Shown: positions 9,074-18,013, counted from the first letter of the stretch. The stretch: 64,000 bases of DNA from Arenibacter algicola (GCF_000733925.1 NZ_JPOO01000003.1:1054001-1118000), one strand, 5' to 3'. A program made the numbers and translations. The notes: generated by a model not told the origin, from the letters alone.

Positions 9074-9619
9074 TTACCCCTTCAAAAAATTACCGATTTC
9101 ACCTAAGCCTTCTCCCTTATAATCGGATTTTTCAACCGCCTTCATAAACTGGACCAATTTGGCAGGGCTCATATTTTTGCCCAATACCCGTACCAGTATA
9201 AAACCCTTATCATCACTATCACCATAGATGATTACCTCGTCAATGGCATCATCATCACCCAAATATCTTACGGAAGCTTTCCCATATTTGGTGTTCATTT
9301 TCATCAGCTCTGTGAATTTGCCATTTTTTAAGATGGCAGTTATATTCGCTTTTTCATTCTGAAACTCCATTAGGTTGTCCTCGGTTATTTTAAACGCCAG
9401 GATATTTAATTTTTTTAATGACCCAAGTGCTTCCCTTTGGTCTTCGGTTAAATCGGCCTTCTCCATGTTCAACAGGCTTACAGGCAGATCGACAGATAAA
9501 AAATTAGGATTATCCGCATTGTCTACAAAATATTCCTGTAGACTTTGTGTTGACGAACATGCAGACATTACAAAGATCAACAATATTGCCCACACCAATT
9601 TCTCGACTCTTGTTTTCAT
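9074..9619 (-). CDS. DUF4252 lipoprotein
   Basis: The 181-residue product has a signal peptide ending at a lipobox (VMSACSS, Cys21), so it is an exported lipoprotein. The remainder matches the DUF4252 pattern: a 'LKKLNILAFK'-type strand, a block around 'ELMKMNTKYGKASVRYLGDDD', then an 'IYGDSDDKGFILVRVLG' strand pair and a short C-terminal helix. It is the last gene of an operon reading sigma factor, membrane protein, DUF4252, DUF4252. Function unknown; co-occurrence with an ECF sigma factor suggests an envelope-stress regulon component. Confidence 0.85.
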   Translation of the reverse strand: MKTRVEKLVWAILLIFVMSACSSTQSLQEYFVDNADNPNFLSVDLPVSLLNMEKADLTEDQREALGSLKKLNILAFKITEDNLMEFQNEKANITAILKNGKFTELMKMNTKYGKASVRYLGDDDAIDEVIIYGDSDDKGFILVRVLGKNMSPAKLVQFMKAVEKSDYKGEGLGEIGNFLKG

Positions 9620-9689
9620 TTCCTATATTATAAAGTTTTGATCAAGTAGGGTAATGGCCTTTTTAGTTGACCACTACCCTAGCCTGTTA

Positions 9690-10235
9690 TTACTTGTTCT
9701 TACCCGCCTTATTTAACTCGGACGGCAAATTCATCTTTTGAGTCAACGATCCAATCTTGTTTAGATCAATATCTCCGGTGAGCGATAACAATACCGTTTC
9801 AAATTTCCTATCATTGATTTCCACGTTCCCATTTTTAATACCGGTAACAAACATGAGCAATTCGCTTACATGGTCTTCATCCTTCCCGCTTTTGATGTAA
9901 AACTTTACATTGGCATCCTTATCCTTGACCCGCATAAGTTCCTGTAATGATGAAGATTTCAAATACTTCTCCATAGTAATCTGCATGTCTGTAGAAATCT
10001 TTTTATCCTCAGTAATAAAAACCTTTAAATTTTTCAAGTTTTGGGCTATGTCCATAAAATCCTGAGCCTCCTTGTCATCGACCTCAACATTTATCTTGCT
10101 CAACAATTTAAACATACTTTCATTGACCACAACGGCGCTCACATTGTCCAAATCTTCAAATTTATCGAACATAGATTGTGAAAACCCCATTAAAGGCAAC
10201 ACGGCCACTAATACTATTATGATATTCTTCTTCAT
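9690..10235 (-). CDS. DUF4252 exported protein
   Basis: I place the start at the ATG at 10235 (MKKNIIIVLVAVLP...), which gives a clean signal peptide cleaved after ...GFS; the frame stays open to 10283 but would add a Lys-rich non-signal tail overlapping the upstream gene. The ~181-residue protein resembles its downstream neighbour in order of elements ('LKNLKVFITEDKK', 'LMRVKDKDANVKFYIKSGKD', 'VSELLMFVTGI') and belongs to DUF4252, but its leader has no lipobox Cys, so it is probably soluble in the periplasm. The pair looks like an old tandem duplication. Confidence 0.83.
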   Translation of the reverse strand: MKKNIIIVLVAVLPLMGFSQSMFDKFEDLDNVSAVVVNESMFKLLSKINVEVDDKEAQDFMDIAQNLKNLKVFITEDKKISTDMQITMEKYLKSSSLQELMRVKDKDANVKFYIKSGKDEDHVSELLMFVTGIKNGNVEINDRKFETVLLSLTGDIDLNKIGSLTQKMNLPSELNKAGKNK

Positions 10236-10245
10236 CTTTTTTAAT

Positions 10246-10668
10246 TTAATTTTTGTTGTAAATTTTTTGTTTTGTTTCTTCAAACTCCCGTAAATAAGCT
10301 ACTTTCTCGGTTCCCTTACCAAGATTGGTCGCCAGAAGACTCAATGCCTTTTTGGTTTCCTGATAGGCATATTCTGCTTCTTTCTGTTCTTGATAACTTC
10401 TTCCAAAATATATACCAAATATCAAAATGCTCACTGCCGCAATGGAAATCCACTTTATATAACTTTTTTTCCTAGGTTTTAGTGGAACCTGTCTGGTAAA
10501 CTTTTCTTCTCTGGCTATGGAAAAATACTGAAACATTGGGGCATATTCTTTTAAGTGCAAAGGAAGATCTTCCTTGGCAAAATATTCCCTCAACATTTCT
10601 TCTTCGGCAACCGTAGCAGTTGCTTCAAAATACCTTTCCAATAATTTTTCTATATTACTTAATTCCAT
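10246..10668 (-). CDS. Single-pass membrane protein, probable anti-sigma partner
   Basis: The 140-residue protein has an N-terminal acidic helical domain (residues 1-65, 'IEKLLERYFEATATVAEEEMLREYF'-like), one transmembrane helix near 72-90 and a coiled-coil-like tail outside. The N-terminal 'L-L-E-R-Y-F-x-G/A-x-T' pattern is seen in Bacteroidetes proteins encoded after ECF sigma factors. Its start lies inside the end of the sigma gene (overlap of 14 bases), implying translational coupling. I infer that it binds or anchors the sigma factor; no zinc-finger HxxxCxxC motif of classical ZAS anti-sigma factors is present. Confidence 0.78.
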   Translation of the reverse strand: MELSNIEKLLERYFEATATVAEEEMLREYFAKEDLPLHLKEYAPMFQYFSIAREEKFTRQVPLKPRKKSYIKWISIAAVSILIFGIYFGRSYQEQKEAEYAYQETKKALSLLATNLGKGTEKVAYLREFEETKQKIYNKN

Positions 10669-11164
10669 AATTGTGCTTTTGAACTAATTTTTCCCTCACT
10701 GTTTTTCGCGCTCTGGATAAAGCTACCCTAACTGCCGTAGCACTCATATCCAATAGTTCTGCTATTTCCTCAAATTCATACTGCTCCACATCCCTTAACT
10801 GTAAGACCATTTTTTGCTGTTCCGGCAATTCCTGCATAATTCTTTCTATCCAACTTAAACTATCACTGACCTCCACCTGATTTTGCAGGGAAACATTGTC
10901 ATCCCTGTAATTGCTGTGTACCAATTTTAAGTTTCCAGCCTGTTTGGACTTAAGTCGGTCCAAGCAAAAATTCTTGGTCATCATCATGGCATAAGCTTCT
11001 ACATTATTGTAGTTTTCCATCATATTATTCTTGGACCATAGCTTCATTAAGATTTCCTGTGTGGCATCCTCGGCTTCTTCTTTAGAGACCAACAAACGTT
11101 TTGCCAGTCTGTACAGTTTATCCTTAAATGGCAATACCACATTTAAAAACTCCGTTTGTTGCAT
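10655..11164 (-). CDS. ECF-family RNA polymerase sigma factor
   Basis: The 169-residue protein has sigma region 2 (residues ~10-80, with 'EEAEDATQEILMKLW', the -10 recognition and core-binding helices) and region 4 (residues ~105-160, 'LPEQQKMVLQLRDVEQYEFEEIAELLDMSATAVRVALSRARKTV', a helix-turn-helix binding the -35 region; quoted here only to mark its span). It heads the operon with the membrane partner and two DUF4252 genes. No FecR/SusCD genes are adjacent, so it is not of the polysaccharide-uptake type. The signal is unknown. Confidence 0.9.
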   Translation of the reverse strand: MQQTEFLNVVLPFKDKLYRLAKRLLVSKEEAEDATQEILMKLWSKNNMMENYNNVEAYAMMMTKNFCLDRLKSKQAGNLKLVHSNYRDDNVSLQNQVEVSDSLSWIERIMQELPEQQKMVLQLRDVEQYEFEEIAELLDMSATAVRVALSRARKTVREKLVQKHNYGIK

Positions 11165-11404
11165 TTTGGTTTAGTTGTTTATAATCCTAAATAACAGGCT
11201 TACAATAGGAAGACGACATACATCGAATTTTGTTACAATTAATATCAAATTAGGTCCAATGTAAGTAAATTAGCGCAAAGGAAACCAAATTGGCATTATT
11301 ACCGTATATAAATAAAATCGTTCCCCAAAACTGATTCATACTTTTTTAATGGAATGATATTTGTGAGTCTCTACTCGTAAGTTTTGGCAATTATTTTAAA
11401 AATT

Positions 11405-12898
11405 ATGAAGAAGTATTTATTGATTTTTTTAGGATTGAGTTTGTTCCTCTCAAGTTGTAGCAAGAATGATGACACCCAGATTGCCGAGGAAATACAAGAA
11501 AATATTACTCCCCCGGAAGCAGAAATAGATGTAACAGTCCAAAACTTTATGTGGCAGACCATGAATACCTATTATTTTTGGCAAAGTGATGTAGTGGACT
11601 TGGGAGATTACCGTTTTGCTTCCTATGACGATTATGTATCATATTTGGAAACCGAGGAAGACCCCGGAAAATTTTTTGACGAAAAATTACTTTACACGGA
11701 AGACCGATTTAGTTTTTATTCCGATGATTATGAGGAATTGACTCAATCTTTCGCAGGAATATCCAAGAGTAATGGTTTGGAATTCGGTTTGAGCCTATTT
11801 GCCAATAGTGATGATGTTTATGGATATGTGCGCTACATTGTTCCAAATTCCAATGCCTCCACCAAAGATATCCAAAGAGGGGACATTTTTACCGGTGTCA
11901 ATGGCACTACCCTTAACCTGGACAACTATATAGACCTATTATTTGGTGATAACGATTCCTACACCTTAAATATGGCTGAAATCTCCAATAATGTTATTAC
12001 CGATACGGACAGGGAAGTTTCACTAACAAAAGAAGCCAACTTGACCGAAAATCCGATCCTTATCAACCAGGTATTGGAAACGGGAGGAAAAAAAATAGGC
12101 TATATAATGTACAATGCCTTTACCAATGAATTTGACGAACAGTTGAACACCGCCTTTGGCGAGTTCAAGTCAGCAGGGGTTACGGAACTAGTATTGGACC
12201 TTAGGTACAACCCTGGTGGGTCGGTAAATTCGGCCCGATTATTATCCAGTATGATTTATGGTACTTATACCAATAGTGTTTTCCTAAAAGCCAGATATAA
12301 TGACAAACTACAATCGGAGTTTAAGGACGCTGACCTCATTGAGTATTTTGCCGACGCAACGGACAACAATACTCCTATAAATACGTTAGGCCTAAACAAG
12401 GTGTATATCATTGCTACTGGCAGTAGTGCATCGGCAAGCGAATTGGTTATGAATGGCTTGGACCCTTACATAAATGTAATCCATATAGGAACCACAACGA
12501 CTGGAAAGAACGAATTTTCGGTTACCTTTGTAGACGATTTGGAGAATGGCAATGTTTACAATCCTGATAGAGAGGATAAAATCAACCCCGATAATCATTG
12601 GGCAATTCAACCATTGATAGGGCGAAATGAAAATACCAATGGCTTTTCCGAGTATACGGACGGACTTGCACCTGACATTTCGTTGAGTGAGGATCTATCC
12701 AATTTAGGAATATTGGGCAATATGGATGAACCCCTGTTGGCCAAGGCCATTGCCGAGATTACAGGAACTACTGCAAAAATGGATTTTACAGTTGATATGC
12801 CGGTAAAATTAATTAGTAGCTCCAAAATGTTCACAAAGATTAAGGATAATATGTTTATGGATATCAAAAAACCCTTAAACTTGACAAAAAAACAATAG
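11405..12898 (+). CDS. S41 family peptidase lipoprotein (copy 1)
   Basis: The start chosen is ATG 11405 (MKKYLLIFLG...), giving a lipobox ending SSC; a TTG seven codons upstream is unlikely. The ~497-residue protein has an N-terminal region with an 'FMWQTMNTYYFWQ' motif, a PDZ-like domain near residues 120-210 ('IVPNSNAS...DIQRGDIFTGVNG') and the tail-specific protease domain near 225-430. The catalytic Ser is in ATGSSASASE and the Lys in TTTTGKNEF, so the Ser-Lys dyad is intact. It probably degrades or processes proteins at the cell envelope. The next gene is a close paralogue in tandem. Confidence 0.9.
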   Translation: MKKYLLIFLGLSLFLSSCSKNDDTQIAEEIQENITPPEAEIDVTVQNFMWQTMNTYYFWQSDVVDLGDYRFASYDDYVSYLETEEDPGKFFDEKLLYTEDRFSFYSDDYEELTQSFAGISKSNGLEFGLSLFANSDDVYGYVRYIVPNSNASTKDIQRGDIFTGVNGTTLNLDNYIDLLFGDNDSYTLNMAEISNNVITDTDREVSLTKEANLTENPILINQVLETGGKKIGYIMYNAFTNEFDEQLNTAFGEFKSAGVTELVLDLRYNPGGSVNSARLLSSMIYGTYTNSVFLKARYNDKLQSEFKDADLIEYFADATDNNTPINTLGLNKVYIIATGSSASASELVMNGLDPYINVIHIGTTTTGKNEFSVTFVDDLENGNVYNPDREDKINPDNHWAIQPLIGRNENTNGFSEYTDGLAPDISLSEDLSNLGILGNMDEPLLAKAIAEITGTTAKMDFTVDMPVKLISSSKMFTKIKDNMFMDIKKPLNLTKKQ

Positions 12899-12986
12899 TC
12901 AGTCCTCTTTATAAAGTGCCGCTTAAGGCTACAAAGATTAACATAGGCAAAATATTGAGCGACACTATTAATATTACAACTACATT

Positions 12987-14459
12987 ATGAAAAAAATCTT
13001 AGGCCTACTTTTAATTGCCATAGCCCTTTCCTGCTCCGACAAGGATGATGACGCGTTCGTCTATCCCAAGGAGTCAACTGTGCAGAATTTTATGTGGCAA
13101 GGCCTAAATCTTTGGTATTTTTGGCAGGCGGACGCTCCTAATTTAGGTGATAGCCGATTCACATCCAATGACGACTATGTGGCCTATCTTGAATCCTATA
13201 CCGATCCTGAGGAATTCTTTTACCAGACCTGTTACAAACACTCTAAGGTAGTTGGCAGCAGCTCCGCTATTGATCGCTTTAGTTTTGTTGAGGACGATTA
13301 CGAAACATTGGTAAATTCATTAAGTGGCGTGTCCAAAAGCAATGGGCTGGAATTTGGATTGGCCCGAAATGAGGGTAGTACCGACCTTTTCGGGTACGTA
13401 AGGTATATAATCCCAAACTCCAATGCTTCCACCAAAGACATTGCCAGAGGGGATATCTTTACTAGAGTAAACGGGGTTCAGCTCAACGACGCTAATTATA
13501 TAAGCCTCCTTTTTGGAAATTCGGATACCTACACCTTAGGTATGGCAGATATTTCCGGAACAATAGTTACGGATAATGATAAGGAAGTAACATTGACCAA
13601 GTCCGAAGGATTGCAAGAGGATCCAATATTGGTTGCGAAGACCGTAGAGGTCAACGGAACCAAAATTGCCTATCTCATGTACAACGGTTTTACAAATAGC
13701 TATAATGAACAACTAAATACGGTCTTTGGACAGTTTAAAACGGCTGGGGCTACGGAATTGGTACTTGATCTTAGGTATAACCCAGGAGGTTCGGTAAACA
13801 GTTCCAGATTATTGGCCAGTATGGTATATGGCACCAATACCAGTGAATTATATGTAAGACAACGATGGAATGACAAAATACAATCCATGCTGAACAAAGA
13901 GCAATTGGAAGATTATTTTGCAAATAAAACAGACTCTGGAACAGCATTGAATAGTCTAAACCTAAACAAAGTATATGTTCTGGCAACAGGCAGCTCTGCA
14001 TCGGCCAGTGAATTGGTCATGAACGGACTGGCACCCTACGTTAATGTTTTTCATATTGGCGAAACTACCAGGGGCAAGAACGAGTTTTCCGTTACCATGG
14101 TAGATGACATAGACAATGACTATATCTATAGGTCCGACAGGGAAAATAAGATAAACCCCAGTAATAGGTGGGCAATGCAACCGCTTATGGGAAGAAATGA
14201 AAATTCTGAAGGATTTTCGGACTATACCTTAGGATTGACCCCCGATGTTGTTTTAGCGGAAGATCTTGCGGATCTAGGAGTTTTAGGGGATATAAACGAG
14301 CCGCTTTTTGCTAGGGCAATCCAAGAAATTACAGGAGTAAGTGCCAAAAAGGACTTTAGCGTAAAAATGCCAGTAAATGAAATATCCAACTCCAAAATGT
14401 TTACACCTTTAAAGGATAATATGTATCTGGACAAACCTGTTGATATTACTTTTCAATAG
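12987..14459 (+). CDS. S41 family peptidase lipoprotein (copy 2)
   Basis: The 490-residue protein shares domain order and long stretches with the preceding gene: the lipobox (ALSCSDK), 'FMWQGLNLWYFWQ', 'GVSKSNGLEFGL', the PDZ segment and the S41 catalytic blocks with Ser in ATGSSASASE and Lys in RGKNEF. Copy 2 has an insertion of ~10 residues near residue 88 ('YKHSKVVGSSSAI') relative to copy 1. The 88-base gap has no visible terminator, so the genes are probably cotranscribed. The paralogues may act on different substrates, which cannot be read here. Confidence 0.9.
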   Translation: MKKILGLLLIAIALSCSDKDDDAFVYPKESTVQNFMWQGLNLWYFWQADAPNLGDSRFTSNDDYVAYLESYTDPEEFFYQTCYKHSKVVGSSSAIDRFSFVEDDYETLVNSLSGVSKSNGLEFGLARNEGSTDLFGYVRYIIPNSNASTKDIARGDIFTRVNGVQLNDANYISLLFGNSDTYTLGMADISGTIVTDNDKEVTLTKSEGLQEDPILVAKTVEVNGTKIAYLMYNGFTNSYNEQLNTVFGQFKTAGATELVLDLRYNPGGSVNSSRLLASMVYGTNTSELYVRQRWNDKIQSMLNKEQLEDYFANKTDSGTALNSLNLNKVYVLATGSSASASELVMNGLAPYVNVFHIGETTRGKNEFSVTMVDDIDNDYIYRSDRENKINPSNRWAMQPLMGRNENSEGFSDYTLGLTPDVVLAEDLADLGVLGDINEPLFARAIQEITGVSAKKDFSVKMPVNEISNSKMFTPLKDNMYLDKPVDITFQ

Positions 14460-14501
14460 GCTTTGTACTTAGATTAATACCATCCAAAGCTATAAAACAT
14501 A

Positions 14502-14552
14502 CCCCCCCTCTTCTACTTGGTCCTTACCTTGTAAAAGAGGGGGTTTCGTTTT
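14502..14552. terminator. Strong bidirectional terminator after the S41 pair
   Basis: CCCCCTCTT (14504-14512) pairs with AAGAGGGGG (14535-14543), followed by TTTCGTTTT. It lies between the convergent S41 pair and the BtuG-like gene. On the minus strand the stem is followed by a less perfect T-rich tail. Confidence 0.8.
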
Positions 14553-14623
14553 ACATTTGTTATTGGTCAAGTAACCTTCTAGATTTCCTTTGTCAAAGAA
14601 ACCCAACCTAATAGACCAATAAC

Positions 14624-15679
14624 CTAATTAAAGTAAATTCCCCCAGGAACTATCCCCACCGTTAATGCTTTTATAGTCAGTTCAGTATTTAGATCATAAA
14701 CTGTAAGCGTTCCATTACTGGCATAATCTCCTGCATCTGTTCCGTACAACCTGCCATTATTAACGACCATGGTATAAAAACTGACGCCTTCCAAGACGGT
14801 TTCCATATTCAAGCTTGTTGCCGACAAACTCTGTTCAAATACGGTATCTCCCAAACGATAGTACAAAATACCCCCATCCAAATTTAAACTACTGGGATGC
14901 TGGGTTGTTTCGAATTGGATATTGTTATCTACCTCATTGGTGACCGTATTGATCTTTGTCAGCACCCCTGCAGTTTCATCCCCCGTATAAGCAGGTTTGC
15001 CCGAAGCCAGTACCCATAAGTTCCCGGAGGCATCCAATTGCATGGAATTGGGCACGTCCCCCACTGTAAGCGTTTTTATTAGCTCGTTGGAAGTGGTATT
15101 GATAACCGAAACCTTATTGTTCTGCCCCCATGCACCCTGATGGGCTACATAAACCGTATTGTCCTTGGCCAAAATGGCCTCAGGGCCCAAAATTACAGAT
15201 ATGGTACCCTCTACGGTATAATTCTGAAGATTGATAATGGCTACGAAATCGTCTGTTTCATCTGCAGTATCACCCCAGTTGGTAACATACCCCTTGCCGT
15301 TAGCTTCAATAAAATACCTAGGATTGTTCAATCCGTCGGTAATGCTCGCTATTTTTTCAAAAGTATATCTATTTACTACATTTATCTTGTTGGAGACATT
15401 GGCCACTATAAAAGCCTCATTCTCCGTAAATCCTATCGACTGTACAACATTTCCTAAATCCTCATCATTCGTCATTTTATAAATTCCGTTATTTACTACG
15501 GACAGATCCTCGGAAATAAAAGTGACCGTTCCCGTGCCATTACTAAAGGGGCCTTCATTGGAAACCAATATTCCATTTGCGTAATCGCCCATTGGCTCTT
15601 GGATCTCCTCATCATCATTGGAACAAGACCAGGATAGGCCGATAATCAATAGCGGAAAAAATACATTTCTAATCTTCAT
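14624..15679 (-). CDS. btuG: BtuG-like beta-propeller lipoprotein (DUF5074/YncE-type)
   Basis: The 351-residue protein has a signal peptide with lipobox (SWSCSND) and repeated propeller blades recognisable by 'VSVINTTSNELIKTLTVGDVPNSM'-type strands (span marked only). In Bacteroides, BtuG is a surface lipoprotein of this fold that captures cobalamin with very high affinity and hands it to BtuB. Here the gene lies 14 bases downstream of a BtuB-like receptor that is preceded by a cobalamin riboswitch, so the same role is strongly suggested by context. Sequence alone would only support 'YncE/DUF5074 family'. It should sit on the outer face of the outer membrane. Confidence 0.85.
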   Translation of the reverse strand: MKIRNVFFPLLIIGLSWSCSNDDEEIQEPMGDYANGILVSNEGPFSNGTGTVTFISEDLSVVNNGIYKMTNDEDLGNVVQSIGFTENEAFIVANVSNKINVVNRYTFEKIASITDGLNNPRYFIEANGKGYVTNWGDTADETDDFVAIINLQNYTVEGTISVILGPEAILAKDNTVYVAHQGAWGQNNKVSVINTTSNELIKTLTVGDVPNSMQLDASGNLWVLASGKPAYTGDETAGVLTKINTVTNEVDNNIQFETTQHPSSLNLDGGILYYRLGDTVFEQSLSATSLNMETVLEGVSFYTMVVNNGRLYGTDAGDYASNGTLTVYDLNTELTIKALTVGIVPGGIYFN

Positions 15680-15693
15680 TTGTTTAAGCTGAT

Positions 15694-17538
15694 TTAAAAT
15701 TTAGTAATTAATTGTAGTTGAAAATTTCTATTGGGCATTGGCCTATAGGCCACGTTCTGATAATTTTTATCAAACAAATTGTTCACCTTTAAACCCAAAA
15801 TAAATTTGATTCCGGAAATGTTAGGCCAATGGTAATCCAATCCTATGTTCCCAACTGTATATGAGGACAAACTGTCGCTATTGTCGGTGGTGGTGTAGAC
15901 CGAGCCAGTGTATAGAAATTGATAAAAGGCCACCAACTTCTTATATTGATAAGACAAATTTGATCTCAACATATGCTCAGGCACATAAAGAAGCTGATTT
16001 TTGGTTGTATTGTCGATCGATTTGGTATAGGCATATTCACTTTCCCAAACCAATTCTTGATTTCCCCATTTCCTTTTCCAGTCAAAACCCAGTTCCATTC
16101 CGTATTGGGAAACATCCTGAACATTCATCGCCATCCAAACTCCCTGTGTATTGGGTCGCCATTGAATTAGGTTATCGGTTGTAATACTATAGGCATTTAA
16201 TGAAAGAGCTATATTTTTTACTTCTATTGTTTGTCCAATTTCCACCTGCCAAGAGGTTTCTGGCAAGACCTCCAAATTACCACTAGCTCCTGCCCCGGAC
16301 CAATAAAGATCATTGAACGTTGGAACTCTATGGTTTTTGGATCCGTTGATATTTATAATGTAGTTTTTGGCAACCTTGTAACTGCTGTTCAGTGAAAAAA
16401 GAAAGGGGTTTTGATAATCGCTGACTACTTCTTGTCTCAGGTTAACACCATAATTCAATTTATCCGAGAGTTCATGGGAAAATAAAAAAGTACCGGAAAC
16501 GAAACTTCTTTGGGCATTCTCAATAGAAGTCCCCTTGGCCCAAATGGAAGAAAAATCTATAATTCCATTCAAGGTTATTTTGTTCAATTGATATTTGTAA
16601 TCATAGTTGGCAAGGAGGGTGTTGGCTTGCCCAAAGCTAAACTCCTCCCTTTGATTATTTGGGAAATACCGATAACGTTCATACAAATGCCCCACTTTTA
16701 AACGAGCGATCTTCCGTTCGTTAAAGCTACTGAGCTCTATGAGCGACCTGTGGTTTAAATCCCTGTAATTTTCATTGGCCGGGGCCGTCAGGGTACCCGA
16801 AAAATCCCTATCCCCGTTAAAGGTATTGTGGTAGACTTTTAAAATTTGTTGATCTGACAAGATAAAACCAACATTGGCATTTATATTAAGTTGATCGTAC
16901 GCACCATTCTCGTTCCTTAAATCCGTTCCCAAATACTTGTAATCGTTATCCGAAGCTATGTGGTTGACTCCAATTTGAAGGGACGTTTTTTCCTTTCCAA
17001 GTGAAGTATTAAAAGCCAATTTACTGGTATTAAAACTACCATAACTTGTCTGTAAACTATTTTTCCAGCCGTCATTAAACCTAAAGCTATCGTTTAGCAG
17101 AATAACCCCCCCAACTGCGCCACTCCCATATTGTACAGACCCGCCACCACTTCTAACCACAACATCCCCATAGTTCCCAGGAATTAAAGTATTGAAATCT
17201 GTCTGACCGGTAAGTTGGGAATTTATGTTTATCCCATTCCAAACAACAGCGGTCTGTTGGGCGTTGGTACCGCGAAATGAAGCCGAAGAGACCATTCCAT
17301 AACCATTTTCCTTAAAATATATATTTGAATTGTACCTTAATAGATCGGTTAGTGAGCTACCACTTTTTTCTTGTACGGAATCATTGACTACCCTAACTTT
17401 TGTTCCTTTGGAAAAATGAAGCAGTTTGGCGTCGCTCAAAATAACCTCGTCCAAAACAATAACGCCATCTCTCTGCCCAAAAACTTGAGCAAAGGCCATA
17501 AGTCCAATAAAAAATAAAAATAATTGCTTTTTTTCCAT
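15694..17538 (-). CDS. btuB: TonB-dependent vitamin B12 receptor (BtuB-like)
   Basis: The ATG at 17538 is chosen over a TTG two codons upstream. The ~614-residue protein has a signal peptide ending VFGQ, a plug domain with 'SLTDLLRYNSNIYFKENG' and 'SFRGTNAQQTAVVWNGI', and a 22-strand beta-barrel ending in a C-terminal Phe (LITKF), as needed for outer-membrane insertion. Its length is near that of E. coli BtuB (614). A cobalamin riboswitch lies directly upstream on the same strand, and the BtuG-like gene follows; divergent BtuFCD genes complete the import route. Substrate is inferred from this context. Confidence 0.92.
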   Translation of the reverse strand: MEKKQLFLFFIGLMAFAQVFGQRDGVIVLDEVILSDAKLLHFSKGTKVRVVNDSVQEKSGSSLTDLLRYNSNIYFKENGYGMVSSASFRGTNAQQTAVVWNGININSQLTGQTDFNTLIPGNYGDVVVRSGGGSVQYGSGAVGGVILLNDSFRFNDGWKNSLQTSYGSFNTSKLAFNTSLGKEKTSLQIGVNHIASDNDYKYLGTDLRNENGAYDQLNINANVGFILSDQQILKVYHNTFNGDRDFSGTLTAPANENYRDLNHRSLIELSSFNERKIARLKVGHLYERYRYFPNNQREEFSFGQANTLLANYDYKYQLNKITLNGIIDFSSIWAKGTSIENAQRSFVSGTFLFSHELSDKLNYGVNLRQEVVSDYQNPFLFSLNSSYKVAKNYIININGSKNHRVPTFNDLYWSGAGASGNLEVLPETSWQVEIGQTIEVKNIALSLNAYSITTDNLIQWRPNTQGVWMAMNVQDVSQYGMELGFDWKRKWGNQELVWESEYAYTKSIDNTTKNQLLYVPEHMLRSNLSYQYKKLVAFYQFLYTGSVYTTTDNSDSLSSYTVGNIGLDYHWPNISGIKFILGLKVNNLFDKNYQNVAYRPMPNRNFQLQLITKF

Positions 17539-17590
17539 ATTCAAGAAGATCCTTTGCCCGAAGATCTTTTCTATTTTGTGCTGAATATGG
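17535..17590 (-). promoter_or_regulatory. Expression platform: inverted repeat covering the btuB start codon
   Basis: On the minus strand, CCATATTCA immediately after the aptamer (17590-17582) is perfectly complementary to TGAATATGG (17543-17535), which contains the btuB ATG at 17538-17536. A smaller AGATC/GATCT pair nests inside. The arrangement would hide the start codon in the cobalamin-bound state, implying control of translation initiation, not termination. Seen directly; the switching mechanism is inferred. Confidence 0.6.
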
Positions 17591-17776
17591 CAGGTCTCCT
17601 GACTTGCGTACTATCATTTACCTTCCCACCCCATAATTTAGGGCAGTGGTATTAGAAGAAATGATAGCCATCCAATAAACATGGATTAAGCTCACAGTTG
17701 CGGGAACAGTTTCGGAGTTTCACCGAATTCCCTTTTAATCCTACCCCTATAACATTAGGGAATAGAAACCAAAATT
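17588..17776 (-). ncRNA. Cobalamin (AdoCbl/B12) riboswitch
   Basis: Read on the minus strand, the stretch has the conserved B12-box elements in order: GGGAATTCGGTGAAACTCCG, then CTGTTCCCGCAACTGTGAGC, a CCACTG...GGGTGGGAAGG arm, and the 3' AGTCAGGAGACCTGCC. These are hallmarks of the Rfam cobalamin riboswitch. It lies about 50 bases upstream of btuB and represses uptake genes when cobalamin is plentiful. The outer boundaries are approximate because P1 pairing cannot be fixed by eye. No second copy is visible upstream of btuF on the other strand. Confidence 0.95.
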
Positions 17777-17789
17777 CGCAGCGAAACTA

Positions 17790-17921
17790 CTACTTTTTTT
17801 TGGAAGTATCACTGTCTTTTTTTCTATTTAGTTTATAGGCCAACCAAATAAAACCGACCAAAAAATGCACGACTATAACAGCCGCAATAATGTATATTAG
17901 GGTGTTGGACTCTCCTCTCAT
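17790..17921 (-). CDS. 43-residue single-pass membrane protein upstream of the B12 riboswitch
   Basis: A short ATG-initiated frame encodes a protein starting MRGESNTLIYIIAAVIVVHF, with one strongly hydrophobic helix (residues ~8-29) and a Lys/Arg-rich, Lys-terminated tail. The charge distribution (positive tail inside) and the clean stop immediately before the aptamer suggest a real gene, but there is no homology evidence here. It lies on the same strand as btuB, with the riboswitch between them, so it could be cotranscribed ahead of the switch or be a separate unit. A small CcmD-like or assembly role is only a guess. Confidence 0.6.
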   Translation of the reverse strand: MRGESNTLIYIIAAVIVVHFLVGFIWLAYKLNRKKDSDTSKKK

Positions 17922-18013
17922 AATTTTTTATTTGCCCAAAAATAAATACTCTGGTCGCAATAAATTATGACTATTGTTAGGCTTTTAGAAATTTCGATTC
18001 AAGAAATTAATGC

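Noticed and set aside
17381..17617. Minus-strand frame upstream of btuB overlapping the riboswitch tail
   Set aside because: It runs through the riboswitch expression platform and overlaps the BtuB signal peptide in another frame, so it is a shadow frame.
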